Shown piece after piece: positions 31,089-40,995 of a DNA stretch of 64,000 nt; the stretch's first letter is position 1; every line of letters starts with the position of its first letter. Made by a program: the position numbers and the translations under genes. This DNA is from Ruminiclostridium herbifermentans (GTDB lineage: Bacteria > Bacillota > Clostridia > Acetivibrionales > DSM-1351). The notes beneath the pieces were generated by a model. That model was not told the DNA's origin. It made no database searches and was given only the letters and a program-made list of their open reading frames with translations. The DNA is taken from the NCBI RefSeq assembly GCF_005473905.2, contig NZ_CP061336.1:310001-374000 (forward strand), given 5' to 3'.

Positions 31089-31634
31089 ATGAAAAATTTA
31101 AACGATTCTTACAAAGAAATTGATGGACAGATTTGTGTTTGTACTCAGGAGATTTGTGAAAAACTGGGTATTGCCAGAAAGACATTAACTGAGTGGGAAT
31201 CAAAAGGTTGTCCAAAATCAGCTAGAGGCTGGTGGCCATTATGGGAAATTCTTAAATGGAGGGGATTGATAGGCAATGGAATTAAAGATGAAGAAGATGT
31301 TGCTGGAATGTCAATCGCAACCAAAAAGTTAAAGTATGAAATGGACCTCAAAAGAGAACAGGCAGAAAAAGCAGAGTTTGCTAATGCTGTTATTAGAGGA
31401 GAGTATATAAGAAAAGAAGATGTGACCGCTGAATTACAGCGGTTTTTTGTTATTCTAAAAAGGTCTATGTTTGGATTTAGTAGAAAAATTGCAAATGAAT
31501 TATCAGGTATTGTTGATTCGATTGAAGCCAGGAGGATAGAAAAAATGATTACGGAGTTGACATCAGATGCACTTGAACAATTATCAATTGATGGAGTATA
31601 CACGGCCACGAAGAAAAAGAAAGAAAAAACATGA
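31089..31634 (+). CDS. terS: Terminase small subunit, Nu1-like
   Basis: 181 residues, ribosome site TAGGAG. The N-terminal winged HTH (VCTQEICEKLGIARKTLTEWESKGCPKSARGWWPLWEILKW) matches Nu1/phage DNA packaging proteins, which recognise cos. The middle (KKLKYEMDLKREQAEKAEFANAVIRGEYIRKEDV) is the coiled region typical of this family. It overlaps the next gene. Confidence 0.88.
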   Translation: MKNLNDSYKEIDGQICVCTQEICEKLGIARKTLTEWESKGCPKSARGWWPLWEILKWRGLIGNGIKDEEDVAGMSIATKKLKYEMDLKREQAEKAEFANAVIRGEYIRKEDVTAELQRFFVILKRSMFGFSRKIANELSGIVDSIEARRIEKMITELTSDALEQLSIDGVYTATKKKKEKT

Positions 31635-33447
31635 GTGGTCAGAATGGCTTGATAAAGCTTTAAAAATATTAAAACCTCCTGAAAGATTGACTGTTTCACA
31701 GTGGGCTGATAAGCATAGAATACTAGATGCCAAAACATCAGCAGAACCTGGTAAATGGGATACATCAAAAACACCATATTTGCAAGGAGTAATGGATGCG
31801 TTCAATAATCCAGATATAGAAGAAATTATTTTTGTTAAGCCTACACAGGTAGGAGGAACAGAAGGCCTAAACAATATTATTGGATATATAATAGCTCAGG
31901 ATCCAAGCCCAACATTGATTGTGTATCCAACTTTAGATCTTGCAGAATATACAAGTAAAAATCGAATACAGCCAATGGTTAACTTATGTCCAGAAATTAA
32001 AAACAGGTATCAAGAACAAGAAAGTAAAATGCTTGAACTGCAATTTGATGGAATGTATGTTGTTCTGTCAGGTGCAAATAGCCCAGCTTCTCTTGCATCA
32101 AGACCAATACGATATTTACTGATGGATGAAGTTGATAAGTTTCCAGCGAGTGCAGGAAAAGAGGCAGAACCTAGAAGTTTGGCAAGGGAGAGAACAAAAA
32201 CTTTTGCTCATAATAAAAAGATATTTCAAACTTCAACCCCAACAAAAAAGTTTGGAGCTATATGGCAGGAGTGGGAGAATGCTGATAGTCAATTTAAATT
32301 TTACGTCCCATGCCCTTATTGTGGACACTATCAAATATTTAGATTTAAACAAATAAAATGGGAAAAGTCAGCTTCACCAGAAGAGTCGGCAGCTTCTGCA
32401 TATTATGAATGTGAGAAATGTAGAGGAGTGATTACTGATGCACATAAACAAGCGATGGTAAGAGCTGGTGAATGGAGAACAGAAAAGAGTAATGGTACAA
32501 AAAAAACAGCTTTTCATATAAATGCGATTTATTCACGCTGGGTTAGGTTTGGAGATGTTGTATATACATTCTTGACTTCTAAAGATACTCCAGAACTATT
32601 GATGAACTTCGTAAATTCATGGCTTGCAGAACCTTGGGAAAACACAGAGGTAAAAATGAATTCTGATATAGTTTTGAAAAGACAATCAGGAGTACCTGAA
32701 AACGAAGTACCTTTAGGAACTATTCTATTAACAGGTGGGGTTGATGTTCAGAAGGATTATTTCTATTTTACTATTAGAGCTTGGGGAGAGCGATTGACAA
32801 GCTGGAATATTGCACATGGACGAGCTGAAACATGGGATGATATAGAAACTATAATGAATTCTGTATTTTACGATACCAATGGAAATACTTATCAAGTCAA
32901 TTTATGTGGAATAGACTCAGGTGCAAGGACTGATGAGGTTTATGAATTCTGTGCAGTCAATCAAGAATGGGCTGTGCCGATGAAGGGTTCATCTACACCG
33001 CTGGTATCCAGATATAAGATAAGTACCATTGATAAGTCTGACAGCAAAGCTTTTGGAATGCGTTTGTATATAGTAGATGGTGGACAATATAAAGATATGA
33101 TAGCCGGAAGACTTAAAAGGGAAAACGGATACGGAAGCTGGATGGTATATGAAGGGTGTGATATTGATTATGCTGAGCAAATATGCTCAGAGGAAAAAAC
33201 AATTGAAAAAAAAGGTGGAAGAGATGTAGAGGTTTGGAGACCTAAAGGTTCACATACTGCAAATCACTACTTAGATTGTGAAGTTTATGCAGGATGTGCA
33301 GCTGATTTACTCCATATTAGATATCTACAGGAACAACAATTTGAAACAGAAACACAACAAGTTAAATCAAACCCACAGGAGGATTCCGGTGGGTTTATTA
33401 AATCTAATAGTAGCTGGATAAATGACAAAGGCGGGTGGATAAAGTGA
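31567..33447 (+). CDS. terL: Terminase large subunit, GpA type
   Basis: 626 residues, ATG 31567 behind CGGAGT (ATG 31591 is the alternative). ATPase part: VKPTQVGGTEGLNN (Walker A-like, near 82), RYLLMDEVDKFP (Walker B), STPTKKFGAIWQEW. Zinc ribbon CPYCGHYQIFRF ... CEKCRGVI. Nuclease part: GVDVQKDYFYF and GIDSGARTDEVYEFC, then SHTANHYLDCEVYAG. Packages the genome into proheads. Confidence 0.94.
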   Translation: MHLNNYQLMEYTRPRRKRKKKHEWSEWLDKALKILKPPERLTVSQWADKHRILDAKTSAEPGKWDTSKTPYLQGVMDAFNNPDIEEIIFVKPTQVGGTEGLNNIIGYIIAQDPSPTLIVYPTLDLAEYTSKNRIQPMVNLCPEIKNRYQEQESKMLELQFDGMYVVLSGANSPASLASRPIRYLLMDEVDKFPASAGKEAEPRSLARERTKTFAHNKKIFQTSTPTKKFGAIWQEWENADSQFKFYVPCPYCGHYQIFRFKQIKWEKSASPEESAASAYYECEKCRGVITDAHKQAMVRAGEWRTEKSNGTKKTAFHINAIYSRWVRFGDVVYTFLTSKDTPELLMNFVNSWLAEPWENTEVKMNSDIVLKRQSGVPENEVPLGTILLTGGVDVQKDYFYFTIRAWGERLTSWNIAHGRAETWDDIETIMNSVFYDTNGNTYQVNLCGIDSGARTDEVYEFCAVNQEWAVPMKGSSTPLVSRYKISTIDKSDSKAFGMRLYIVDGGQYKDMIAGRLKRENGYGSWMVYEGCDIDYAEQICSEEKTIEKKGGRDVEVWRPKGSHTANHYLDCEVYAGCAADLLHIRYLQEQQFETETQQVKSNPQEDSGGFIKSNSSWINDKGGWIK

Positions 33448-33644
33448 CAGTAGATGAACAGCTTAATCAAATTAATACTGCAATAGCAGCAATAGAAAAT
33501 GGAGCTCAGGAATATAGAATTGGATCTAAACAAATAAGACGCGCGGATTTAAATACTCTATATCAAGAAAGAAGAAAGTTGACACAACAGCTTTATGAGC
33601 AAAATGAAAATAGTACATATGTTGCAGTATTCGATAGAAGATAA
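33444..33644 (+). CDS. gpW/DUF6148-like head-tail joining protein
   Basis: 66 residues; GTG 33444 overlaps the terL stop (GTGA). The pattern AIENGAQEYRIGSKQIRRADLNTLYQERRKL is typical of the small protein placed between terminase and portal in lambda-like phages (gpW position). It plugs the portal channel after packaging. Confidence 0.72.
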   Translation: MTVDEQLNQINTAIAAIENGAQEYRIGSKQIRRADLNTLYQERRKLTQQLYEQNENSTYVAVFDRR

Positions 33645-33673
33645 TAAACACTTTCTGAAAGGGGGTGAGAAGA

Positions 33674-35503
33674 TTGAATTTTATTGATAAAACAATAGCT
33701 GCTTTTAGTCCTTCTTGGGCATATAAAAGAGGCGAATGGAGAGAAGCACTTAAACATAGATTTTATGATTCGGGTAGTAATGACAGATTAAATCATGGAT
33801 GGACTGCTGTAAATACTATGGCTGAGCAGACAGACCAAGGCAGTAGAGATATAATCCGGGCAAGAGCTAGAGATTTAGAGCGAAACTCTGATATTTCTGA
33901 AAGCATAATCGGAGCATTTGAGAGAAATGTTATTGGAACTGGAATGCAAGTTCAAGCTAAAGTCCTTAAACCAGATGGCAGTGATAATGATGAACTGAAT
34001 ACGCAAATTGAGGAATTGTGGAAAGAATGGTGCAAAGCGAGAAACTGTGATGTGACAGGAACTCAAACTTTTTTAGAGATGCAACAAATGGCCATTAGAA
34101 GGCTTATTGTTGATGGTGCTGTTATTTTTATAAAGGCTTATACATCTGATGGTATAGTTCCATTCAGTTTACAGGCACGAGAAATTGATGAACTTGATAC
34201 ATCAATGTCAAATGCTTCGGGCGTAGGTGGTAATAAAATAATTAGTGGAATTGAACTAAACAGATATAATAAGCCAGTTGCATACTGGTTTAAAAAATAT
34301 ACTCCTGAAGGTTTTTGGAACGGAGAGACAGAGCGGATTGAGGCTAAAAATGTTATTTATGCATGGAAAAAAACAAGACCTTCACAAATAAGAGAAATAT
34401 CATCAATGTCTAAAACTATTCGTAGGGTTAGGGATGTTAATGAATTTGTGGAAGCAATTTCAGTAAAGGAACGTATACTTGCCTGTTTATCAGTGTTTAT
34501 AACTAAAGTATCGCCAGGAACGGGAATTGGAAGAGGGACAAACAGTATTGACTCTAAAAGCGGATATAAATCAAAAACAATATCACCTGGTATGATTCAA
34601 GAATTACAGCCTGGTGAAACTGTATCTGCAGTTAATCCTTCAGGACAATCAAGTAATGCTAAAGATTTTATTTCTACACAGCAAAGGCTTGCAGGTTCAG
34701 GACAGGGTTTATCATATGAAGCAGTTTCAAGAGATATGTCACAGGTGAATTATAGCAGTGCAAGACAAGGACTACTTGAAGACCAACGCTCATATGCAAT
34801 GTGGCAGCAATTTATTATAGACCATATATGTGACGAGGTTTATACTGAATTTCTTATTTCAGCAGTACTCTCTAAACAGTTAGATATTAAAGATTTTTGG
34901 CAGAACAAGAAAAAATATATGCGTCATGAGTGGGTATCTCCGGGATGGAGCTGGATAGATCCTCTAAAAGAGGTTAAAGCAAATGAAACGGCACTTAATA
35001 CAGGACAAGATACTCTTGCACGCATATGTGCTGAGAGAGGACAGGATTGGAGAGACGTTCTGAAACAAAGAGCTGCAGAAGAGGCATATAAAAAAGAACT
35101 GGCACTAAAACAATCAAATGCAGACAATAATTCAGAGAGTGAAAAAGAAAAAGAGAATAAAATAGAGAAAAATTTAGCTAAAGAAGATGACAATAAAAGC
35201 AATTCTCAGAGCAAAATTGAGAGCGAAAAGACAGAAGAAGCTAACGAAGACAAGCCCAAGGAAACTACTGAGAAAGAAGAGATTATTCTTAATGGAGCCC
35301 AAATTAGTAGCTTACTTGAAATTGTACAAGCTGTAAATAATAACACATTAACTTATGATTCTGCAGTTGCTTTAATTGTTTATTCATTTCCGTTTACAGA
35401 AGAACAAGCAAAAGAAATTCTAGGAATCAAAAAAGATGGAGGTGGTAACAGTGCCAAAAACGAAGAAACCGAAACCGGGGCTTCAAATGAAGAGGACAGT
35501 TGA
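33674..35503 (+). CDS. Portal protein, lambda gpB type
   Basis: 609 residues, TTG start with AAAGGGGG as ribosome site. Lambda-type portal family: RLNHGWTAVNTMAEQTDQGSRDIIRARARDLERNSDISESIIGAFERNVIGTGMQ is the family's N-terminal signature, and YEAVSRDMSQVNYSSARQGLLEDQR is the clip/crown region. A Glu/Lys-rich tail of about 60 residues (around 480-540) is longer than usual. Overlaps the next gene by 53 bases. Confidence 0.93.
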   Translation: MNFIDKTIAAFSPSWAYKRGEWREALKHRFYDSGSNDRLNHGWTAVNTMAEQTDQGSRDIIRARARDLERNSDISESIIGAFERNVIGTGMQVQAKVLKPDGSDNDELNTQIEELWKEWCKARNCDVTGTQTFLEMQQMAIRRLIVDGAVIFIKAYTSDGIVPFSLQAREIDELDTSMSNASGVGGNKIISGIELNRYNKPVAYWFKKYTPEGFWNGETERIEAKNVIYAWKKTRPSQIREISSMSKTIRRVRDVNEFVEAISVKERILACLSVFITKVSPGTGIGRGTNSIDSKSGYKSKTISPGMIQELQPGETVSAVNPSGQSSNAKDFISTQQRLAGSGQGLSYEAVSRDMSQVNYSSARQGLLEDQRSYAMWQQFIIDHICDEVYTEFLISAVLSKQLDIKDFWQNKKKYMRHEWVSPGWSWIDPLKEVKANETALNTGQDTLARICAERGQDWRDVLKQRAAEEAYKKELALKQSNADNNSESEKEKENKIEKNLAKEDDNKSNSQSKIESEKTEEANEDKPKETTEKEEIILNGAQISSLLEIVQAVNNNTLTYDSAVALIVYSFPFTEEQAKEILGIKKDGGGNSAKNEETETGASNEEDS

Positions 35504-37412
35504 TATAGCCATTAGAGAAATAAAAGATGAAGAAAGGCGCGTAAGAATATCTTTTTCAAGCGAACAGCCAGTACGTAGATGGTTTGGTCAAGAAATACTT
35601 TGTCATGATGCTGGTAGTATTGATATGACTAGAATCAATACAATCGGAGTAGCTTTATGGAATCATAACAAGGACGTTGTAATAGGTAGAATTGAAAATG
35701 CAGTATGTAACGATGCTGAAAAGAAAACTTATGCAGATATTATTTTCGATACTGATGAGGAATCAGAAAGAATCTATCAGAAAGTAAAAAGCGGAACGCT
35801 TAAAGGTGTCTCAGTAGGCTACTCTGTTGATGTATGGGAAGAGGTTGCACCTAATAAATTATCAAGTAATGGAAGGTTTGTTGGTCCATGCGAAGTGGCT
35901 ACTAGATGGTCACCTTATGAAATATCAATTGTATCAGTACCTGCGGATGATTCTGTAGGTGTAGGAAGAGATTTTTTTGAATCTGAATCGGCTTATGGCC
36001 GTAATGATAATACCAATATGGAGGATGATGAGAACATGAGAAGAAAAAGAAATTCACCAATGTTTGCACCAGATGAAGGGGGTGGCGCAGGAACACATGA
36101 ACAAAGTGCTACTAGAGAACAACCGCAAGGAAGTGAAGACTTGCAAAGAGCTATTCAAATGGAAAGGCAAAGAGTTTCTGACATAACAGCACTTTGCAGG
36201 GAGTTTGAAGTTTCACCAGATGAATATGTTCGAGAAGGTTTTTCAATGGATCAAGTTAGAGCTAAAGTACTTGAATCGTTAAAAGAACAAAGGACTCCTA
36301 AAAATGCTTCAAGAGAAATTAATATTGAAGTAACAAAAGAAGAGGCTGATAAAGTAAGAGAAGCTGCATCTGATGGTCTTATATTAAGAGCAGGAATGTC
36401 AGTTGAAAAGCCAGCAGAAGGTGCAAGGGATTTTAGAGGAATGACATTAAGGGATATTGCAATAGACTGTTTGCAAAGAAGTGGAGTAGTTAATGCACAC
36501 CGTTGGGACAGCGAACGATTATTTAGAGAAGCTCTTAGTCCGGATGGACAATTTGCTTCTATAATGTCAAACACTGTTAACAAAAGTATGGCAACTGCAT
36601 ATAAAGCTCAAAATACTACATATCAGGTATGGACAAAGAAGGGTAGCAATCCCGATTTTAAAGCAGCAACAGTATATCAGATTTCAGAAGCTGGAGATCT
36701 TGAAAAAATGACTCAATCGGGTGAGTTTAAAATGGATGAAATGTCTGATAATGGTGTTACAAAAGCACTTGCTACATTTGGTAAGAAATTTGGTATCAGC
36801 AGACAGGCATTTATAAATGATGATATCGGAGTACTCACCAAAATACCTGAAGCATATGTAAGAGCAGCAGGAAGAGGAATAAATACTTTAGTTTACAAAA
36901 TGATTGGTAGTAATCCAACTATCTATGATGGAGTAACATTGTTCCATGCTAATCATAAAAATATTGGAACACCTGGGACTATTGGAACAGCTACAGTGGG
37001 TGAAGCAAGAAAGCTTATGAGAAAGCAAAAAAATATAAGAGGAAAAGAAACATTAAACATTGCACCTAAATTCCTTATTACACCTGCAGAAAAAGAGACA
37101 GAGGCAGCACAGTTCTTAAATTCCATTGCTGATCCTAGCGGTAATAACTCAGGAGTTGCAAATGTATTTAGAAATTCACTAAATCTTGTTGTTGATGCTG
37201 AACTTGATACATATAGCATATCAGCTTATTATTTCGCAGCAGATCCAGGAGATATTGATACAATTGAAGTAACATATTTGAATGGTGATGATATGCCAAA
37301 ACTTGAAAGCAGAATTGGATTTGACTTCCTCGGTATGGAATGGAGAATTTACATAGATTATGGTGTAAATATACTTGATTACAGAGGACTCTCTAAGAAT
37401 GCCGGGCAGTAA
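35451..37412 (+). CDS. Prohead protease fused to major capsid protein
   Basis: 653 residues from GTG 35451 (GGAGGTGG upstream). Residues about 10-185 are an HK97-type (S78-like) prohead protease (LWNHNKDVVIGRIENAV ... VKSGTLKGVSVGYSV ... EISIVSVPADDSVGVGRD). Residues 200-330 are charged and helical like a scaffold (RQRVSDITALCREFEVSPDEY). Residues 340-653 are a Mu gpT-like major capsid domain (FHANHKNIGTPGT ... RIGFDFLGMEWRIYIDYGV). One frame makes protease, scaffold and coat, presumably cut after assembly. Confidence 0.88.
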   Translation: MPKTKKPKPGLQMKRTVDIAIREIKDEERRVRISFSSEQPVRRWFGQEILCHDAGSIDMTRINTIGVALWNHNKDVVIGRIENAVCNDAEKKTYADIIFDTDEESERIYQKVKSGTLKGVSVGYSVDVWEEVAPNKLSSNGRFVGPCEVATRWSPYEISIVSVPADDSVGVGRDFFESESAYGRNDNTNMEDDENMRRKRNSPMFAPDEGGGAGTHEQSATREQPQGSEDLQRAIQMERQRVSDITALCREFEVSPDEYVREGFSMDQVRAKVLESLKEQRTPKNASREINIEVTKEEADKVREAASDGLILRAGMSVEKPAEGARDFRGMTLRDIAIDCLQRSGVVNAHRWDSERLFREALSPDGQFASIMSNTVNKSMATAYKAQNTTYQVWTKKGSNPDFKAATVYQISEAGDLEKMTQSGEFKMDEMSDNGVTKALATFGKKFGISRQAFINDDIGVLTKIPEAYVRAAGRGINTLVYKMIGSNPTIYDGVTLFHANHKNIGTPGTIGTATVGEARKLMRKQKNIRGKETLNIAPKFLITPAEKETEAAQFLNSIADPSGNNSGVANVFRNSLNLVVDAELDTYSISAYYFAADPGDIDTIEVTYLNGDDMPKLESRIGFDFLGMEWRIYIDYGVNILDYRGLSKNAGQ

Positions 37413-37452
37413 GAAATTACTAATATATAAAATATGATTGGGGGTTAAGTAG

Positions 37453-37785
37453 ATGGCCAAAGGAACATTTATTCAAAAAGGTGAAAGAATTGATTATACC
37501 AATAGTACTTCAGGTGCTATTGGATACAAGGATATTATACCTTTAGTTACTAGAATAGGAATTGCTCAAGAGGATATAGCAATTGGAGCAACTGGAACGG
37601 TGGCAGTGACGGGTGTTATTGAATTGCCTGCAGATAATACAGCTGCTTTTGCAGTAGGAGAACAGCTATATTGGGATAGTACAAATAATAAGCTTACAAA
37701 AACAGCTAATAGTAATATTCCTGCCGGGTGGTGTACAGAACCAAAAGCAACTTCAAGCGTAACGGCAAAATTAAAAATAGGATAG
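37453..37785 (+). CDS. DUF2190 head decoration-like protein
   Basis: 110 residues: FIQKGERIDYTNSTSGAIGYKDIIPLVTRIGIAQEDIAIGATGTVAVTGVIELPA. DUF2190 proteins lie next to capsid genes and resemble capsid-stabilising proteins. Ribosome site GGGGGT. Confidence 0.82.
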   Translation: MAKGTFIQKGERIDYTNSTSGAIGYKDIIPLVTRIGIAQEDIAIGATGTVAVTGVIELPADNTAAFAVGEQLYWDSTNNKLTKTANSNIPAGWCTEPKATSSVTAKLKIG

Positions 37786-37795
37786 AGGTGTAAAA

Positions 37796-38065
37796 ATGAT
37801 TAAACTTCTTAATCCAATAAACCTAAAAGGCGATATTTTAGAAGCAGGAGCAGTTTTGAATTTAGGTGATTTAGAAGAAAAAATTATTCAAAATGGTAAT
37901 GCTGAAAAGTATATTCCCGAATCAAATGCTGAGAATAGTTTGAATGATTTATCAGAATTGACAAAAGCACAGTTGATTGAATATGCAGAAAGTAAAGGCA
38001 TAGAAGGCATAACTGATAAGTTGTCAAAAAATGAAATCATTTCAAGGATTGAAGAACATGAGTAA
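37796..38065 (+). CDS. Head protein with C-terminal HeH/SAP-like motif
   Basis: 89 residues. A beta-rich N-terminal half (LLNPINLKGDILEAGAVLNLGDLEEKII) and a C-terminal LTKAQLIEYAESKGIEGITDKLSKNEIISRIE, a helix-extended-helix (HeH/LEM-like) motif used in phage DNA-contacting proteins. Position fits a head completion protein. Confidence 0.68.
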   Translation: MIKLLNPINLKGDILEAGAVLNLGDLEEKIIQNGNAEKYIPESNAENSLNDLSELTKAQLIEYAESKGIEGITDKLSKNEIISRIEEHE

Positions 38066-38402
38066 CTTTAAGGATTTGTTGCAGCAGGATCTAAATACCT
38101 TTTTTAATGTTGATGAATTTGCCGATTTAGTTGAAATCAATGGAATATCAGTAGTTGTGGTAAATGATGAATATGAACTTGAATTGATTAAGAATAAGGA
38201 TACTTCGGGACTAATTACCGGGGATATCCTTATTTTTATAACTGATTCTGAGTATCAAAAGATACCAAAAGTAAGCTACCCTCCAGAAGTAGGGGATGTG
38301 CTAATGTATAACGGAAAGCCTGCAACAATTACAAAAGTTTCTACAGAGGATGGTGTAAATAAAATAATTCTGCAGTTTACTGGGGGAAGACAATGGAGAT
38401 AA
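38058..38402 (+). CDS. Putative head-tail connector protein
   Basis: 114 residues, ATG 38058, overlapping the previous gene by 8 bases. FFNVDEFADLVEINGISVVVVNDEYEL ... PPEVGDVLMYNGKPATITKV is like the FII-type head-tail attachment proteins of lambda-like phages. The family is inferred from position and the GD..MYNGKPATI pattern. Confidence 0.6.
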   Translation: MSNFKDLLQQDLNTFFNVDEFADLVEINGISVVVVNDEYELELIKNKDTSGLITGDILIFITDSEYQKIPKVSYPPEVGDVLMYNGKPATITKVSTEDGVNKIILQFTGGRQWR

Positions 38403-39025
38403 AACTTGATACTTCTAATCTGAAAAATGTAGCAAGGGCAATGAGGGATTTCCCTGAATTAGCTAAGAAATCATTACCGCCTGCAATAAATAGAACCCTA
38501 TCTGCTGTAAATACAAAGATTCAAAAAGGAATTACTAAAATATATAAGATTAAAAAAAGTGATTTAAGCGGAGGGAAAAAATATAAGAGTGAAAGTAGTA
38601 ACAATCTAATCAATATAAAAAAAGCCTCCGTAAAAAATCCTTCCGGCCAGATTGAAGTAAGAGGTAGGACATTGAACCTTGCTAGATTTCTACAGACACC
38701 TAAAGGTCCAGTATCAACTAAAGGTATGAAAAAGGCAGCTATTAGGAGAAGGAAACCTGCAAAAGTACAAGTTAAAAAGGGAAAATCAAAATATATTGCT
38801 AAAACATTCGTTCAGAAGTCTAGAGGTGCGGTAGGTATTTTTACGAGAGATCATAATGGAAAACTAAAAATGCTTCATACACTTTCCGTTGCACAAATGG
38901 CAAGTAATAAAGAAGTACTCAAATCCGCAGAGCAAACCGCTGTAGAAACTTTAGAAAAAAGAATAGAACATGAACTGGAATATAGACTGGATAAGTTGGC
39001 AGGTGAAGTGAATGGTAACTCTTGA
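38393..39025 (+). CDS. Minor tail protein Z-like
   Basis: 210 residues. VARAMRDFPELAKKSLPPAINRTLSAVNTKIQKGI followed by a basic core resembles prophage minor tail protein Z (gpZ), which works at the head-tail joint. Overlaps both neighbours. Confidence 0.7.
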   Translation: MEIKLDTSNLKNVARAMRDFPELAKKSLPPAINRTLSAVNTKIQKGITKIYKIKKSDLSGGKKYKSESSNNLINIKKASVKNPSGQIEVRGRTLNLARFLQTPKGPVSTKGMKKAAIRRRKPAKVQVKKGKSKYIAKTFVQKSRGAVGIFTRDHNGKLKMLHTLSVAQMASNKEVLKSAEQTAVETLEKRIEHELEYRLDKLAGEVNGNS

Positions 39026-39503
39026 TTTTTTAAAAGGCTTAAAGGAATTTCTACAAACGGAGGTAGCAAATAAGATTCAATTGCAGAAAGAAGAAACAAA
39101 TCCTATTGAATACGTAAATCCATATGTGGAGATTTGCTACCTTCCCCATAAGAATTTTGCTCCATATGATTTCCAGGTACCACTTTTATTAATAACTCTT
39201 GATGATGGCTCAGATGGAGCTGATAAACATGAATTAAGCATAAGGTTGATACTTGCTACATACGGTGGTGGTTTCTATGAGGATACAAAAATTCCAGATG
39301 CAAAGGGATATATAGATCTCATCAATTTTATTGAATTTACCCGGCAGGCTCTGATAAACAAGTCAGTAATAAATGAACTAGGAACAGTTCAAAGACCTGT
39401 CAACTACGGAATTTATGATACAGAACTAATATATCCGTATTGGTATGGATATATAACATTTACAGCAAGTATTCAGTCAACTGAGTGCTTGCTGAATTTT
39501 TAA
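39012..39503 (+). CDS. Tail terminator/completion-like protein
   Basis: 163 residues. VNPYVEICYLPHKNFAPYDFQVPLLLITLDDGSDGADKHELSIRLILATYG looks like the alpha/beta tail-terminator fold. It lies between the gpZ-like and sheath genes, where the tail completion protein is expected. Assignment is mainly positional. Confidence 0.6.
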   Translation: MVTLDFLKGLKEFLQTEVANKIQLQKEETNPIEYVNPYVEICYLPHKNFAPYDFQVPLLLITLDDGSDGADKHELSIRLILATYGGGFYEDTKIPDAKGYIDLINFIEFTRQALINKSVINELGTVQRPVNYGIYDTELIYPYWYGYITFTASIQSTECLLNF

Positions 39504-39522
39504 AGAATGGAGGTAAAAAACC

Positions 39523-40995
39523 ATGGTATATAAACATGGCGTGTATGGTGAACAGATTCCGTTTACAGGAACTTTGTCAACTAAAACATTAGGAACAATA
39601 CCTGTATATATTGGAACGGCACCTATACAGCAAATTAATACTTTAGGCTCCCCAGACTTTGATTATTCAGAGTTAATTAATACTCCTATCCTTATATCAA
39701 GTCTAGCTGATGCAAAGGCAAAGATAGGATATTCGGATAGTTGGGATAAATACACATTGGGAGAGGTAATAAAGGCTCATTTTGATAATGGAGTATCCAG
39801 TATAGGCCCTATTGTTGTAGTTAACATGGCAAGTCCAGATTTAAAAGAAGCGACTGATACAACGCAATCAATTACACTTTCAGGAGTGAGTGGTAACAAA
39901 GTCGGATATATAAAGGATTGTTTGGCTTCGATTGAAGATGTAGCAATTACGGCTGAAACAGAACTAGCTGAAGGTGACTACAAGCTTGAGTATGACGGTG
40001 AATGGATAAAGGTAGTAATTACAAAGCAGGGTTTTACAGAAGCAACGGCTGAAGCAATATATAAAAGAATTGATGTATCAGATACAGCACTGACAGTGTC
40101 AGTATTTGAAAAGGCGTTATCAGCCATCGACTTATCTGAGAGCTTACTTGGAGTGATTCCTAATATAATTGTAGCCCCAGGATATTCAGAAAAACCAGCT
40201 TATCATGAAAAGATGATTTCAAAGGCTTTGTCAAAGATATCTCAAAAGTGGTTTGCTATATGTGTATCTGATATATCCTCAGATATAGACGGAAATAGTG
40301 TGTCTAAAGCTATTTCTCTGAAAACAACAAATGATTATACTAGCAAGTTAGATAAAGTTTGCTGGCCAATGATTAAGTACGGAGGATACCTTTACCATCT
40401 GTCAACTATAGCAGCTTTGACAATGCAGCAACAGGATACAATAGCTGATGGAGTACCATATATAAGTCCGTCAAACAAGTCTATAAATGCAACTTCAACT
40501 GTACTCAAAGATGGAAAAGCAATTACCTTTGACGAATTAACTGCCAACAGTCTAAATAAAGTAGGTATTACAACAGTAAACATGGTAAGAGGTTCATTGA
40601 GATTATGGGGCTCTCATATGGCTAATTACAATCATGGAACTATTGATGATATACTTCCAGAAGATAGATCAGATTCAAGTGTCAGAATGATGCATTATTT
40701 ACTTAATACGCTACAGTATGATTACCTTGACAGCATAGACAAGCCGTTAAGCAGGAGAGATATTGATAGTATAAAGGCTTCAATTCAGCAGTGGCTTAAC
40801 GGACTTGTGAATGAAGGAAAGCTGCTATATGGAACAATTAATTTCGTAGAAGTTAGTAACAGTACTGAAGATATGGTGAATGGTGATTTTACATTTGATG
40901 TTGCTACTACAACTACTCCGATTGCAAAAGCATTAACCTTTAGAGTGCAGTATAGTACTGAAGGGCTAGCAGCTTTGACAGGGGGTGAAGAATAA
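39523..40995 (+). CDS. Contractile tail sheath protein
   Basis: 490 residues, ribosome site GAATGGAGG. The N-terminal YKHGVYGEQIPFTG and C-terminal NGLVNEGKLLYGTINFVEVSNSTEDMVNGDFTFDVATTTTPIAKALTFRVQYS are the P2 FI/sheath core. Its presence shows a contractile tail (myovirus form). Confidence 0.93.
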   Translation: MVYKHGVYGEQIPFTGTLSTKTLGTIPVYIGTAPIQQINTLGSPDFDYSELINTPILISSLADAKAKIGYSDSWDKYTLGEVIKAHFDNGVSSIGPIVVVNMASPDLKEATDTTQSITLSGVSGNKVGYIKDCLASIEDVAITAETELAEGDYKLEYDGEWIKVVITKQGFTEATAEAIYKRIDVSDTALTVSVFEKALSAIDLSESLLGVIPNIIVAPGYSEKPAYHEKMISKALSKISQKWFAICVSDISSDIDGNSVSKAISLKTTNDYTSKLDKVCWPMIKYGGYLYHLSTIAALTMQQQDTIADGVPYISPSNKSINATSTVLKDGKAITFDELTANSLNKVGITTVNMVRGSLRLWGSHMANYNHGTIDDILPEDRSDSSVRMMHYLLNTLQYDYLDSIDKPLSRRDIDSIKASIQQWLNGLVNEGKLLYGTINFVEVSNSTEDMVNGDFTFDVATTTTPIAKALTFRVQYSTEGLAALTGGEE

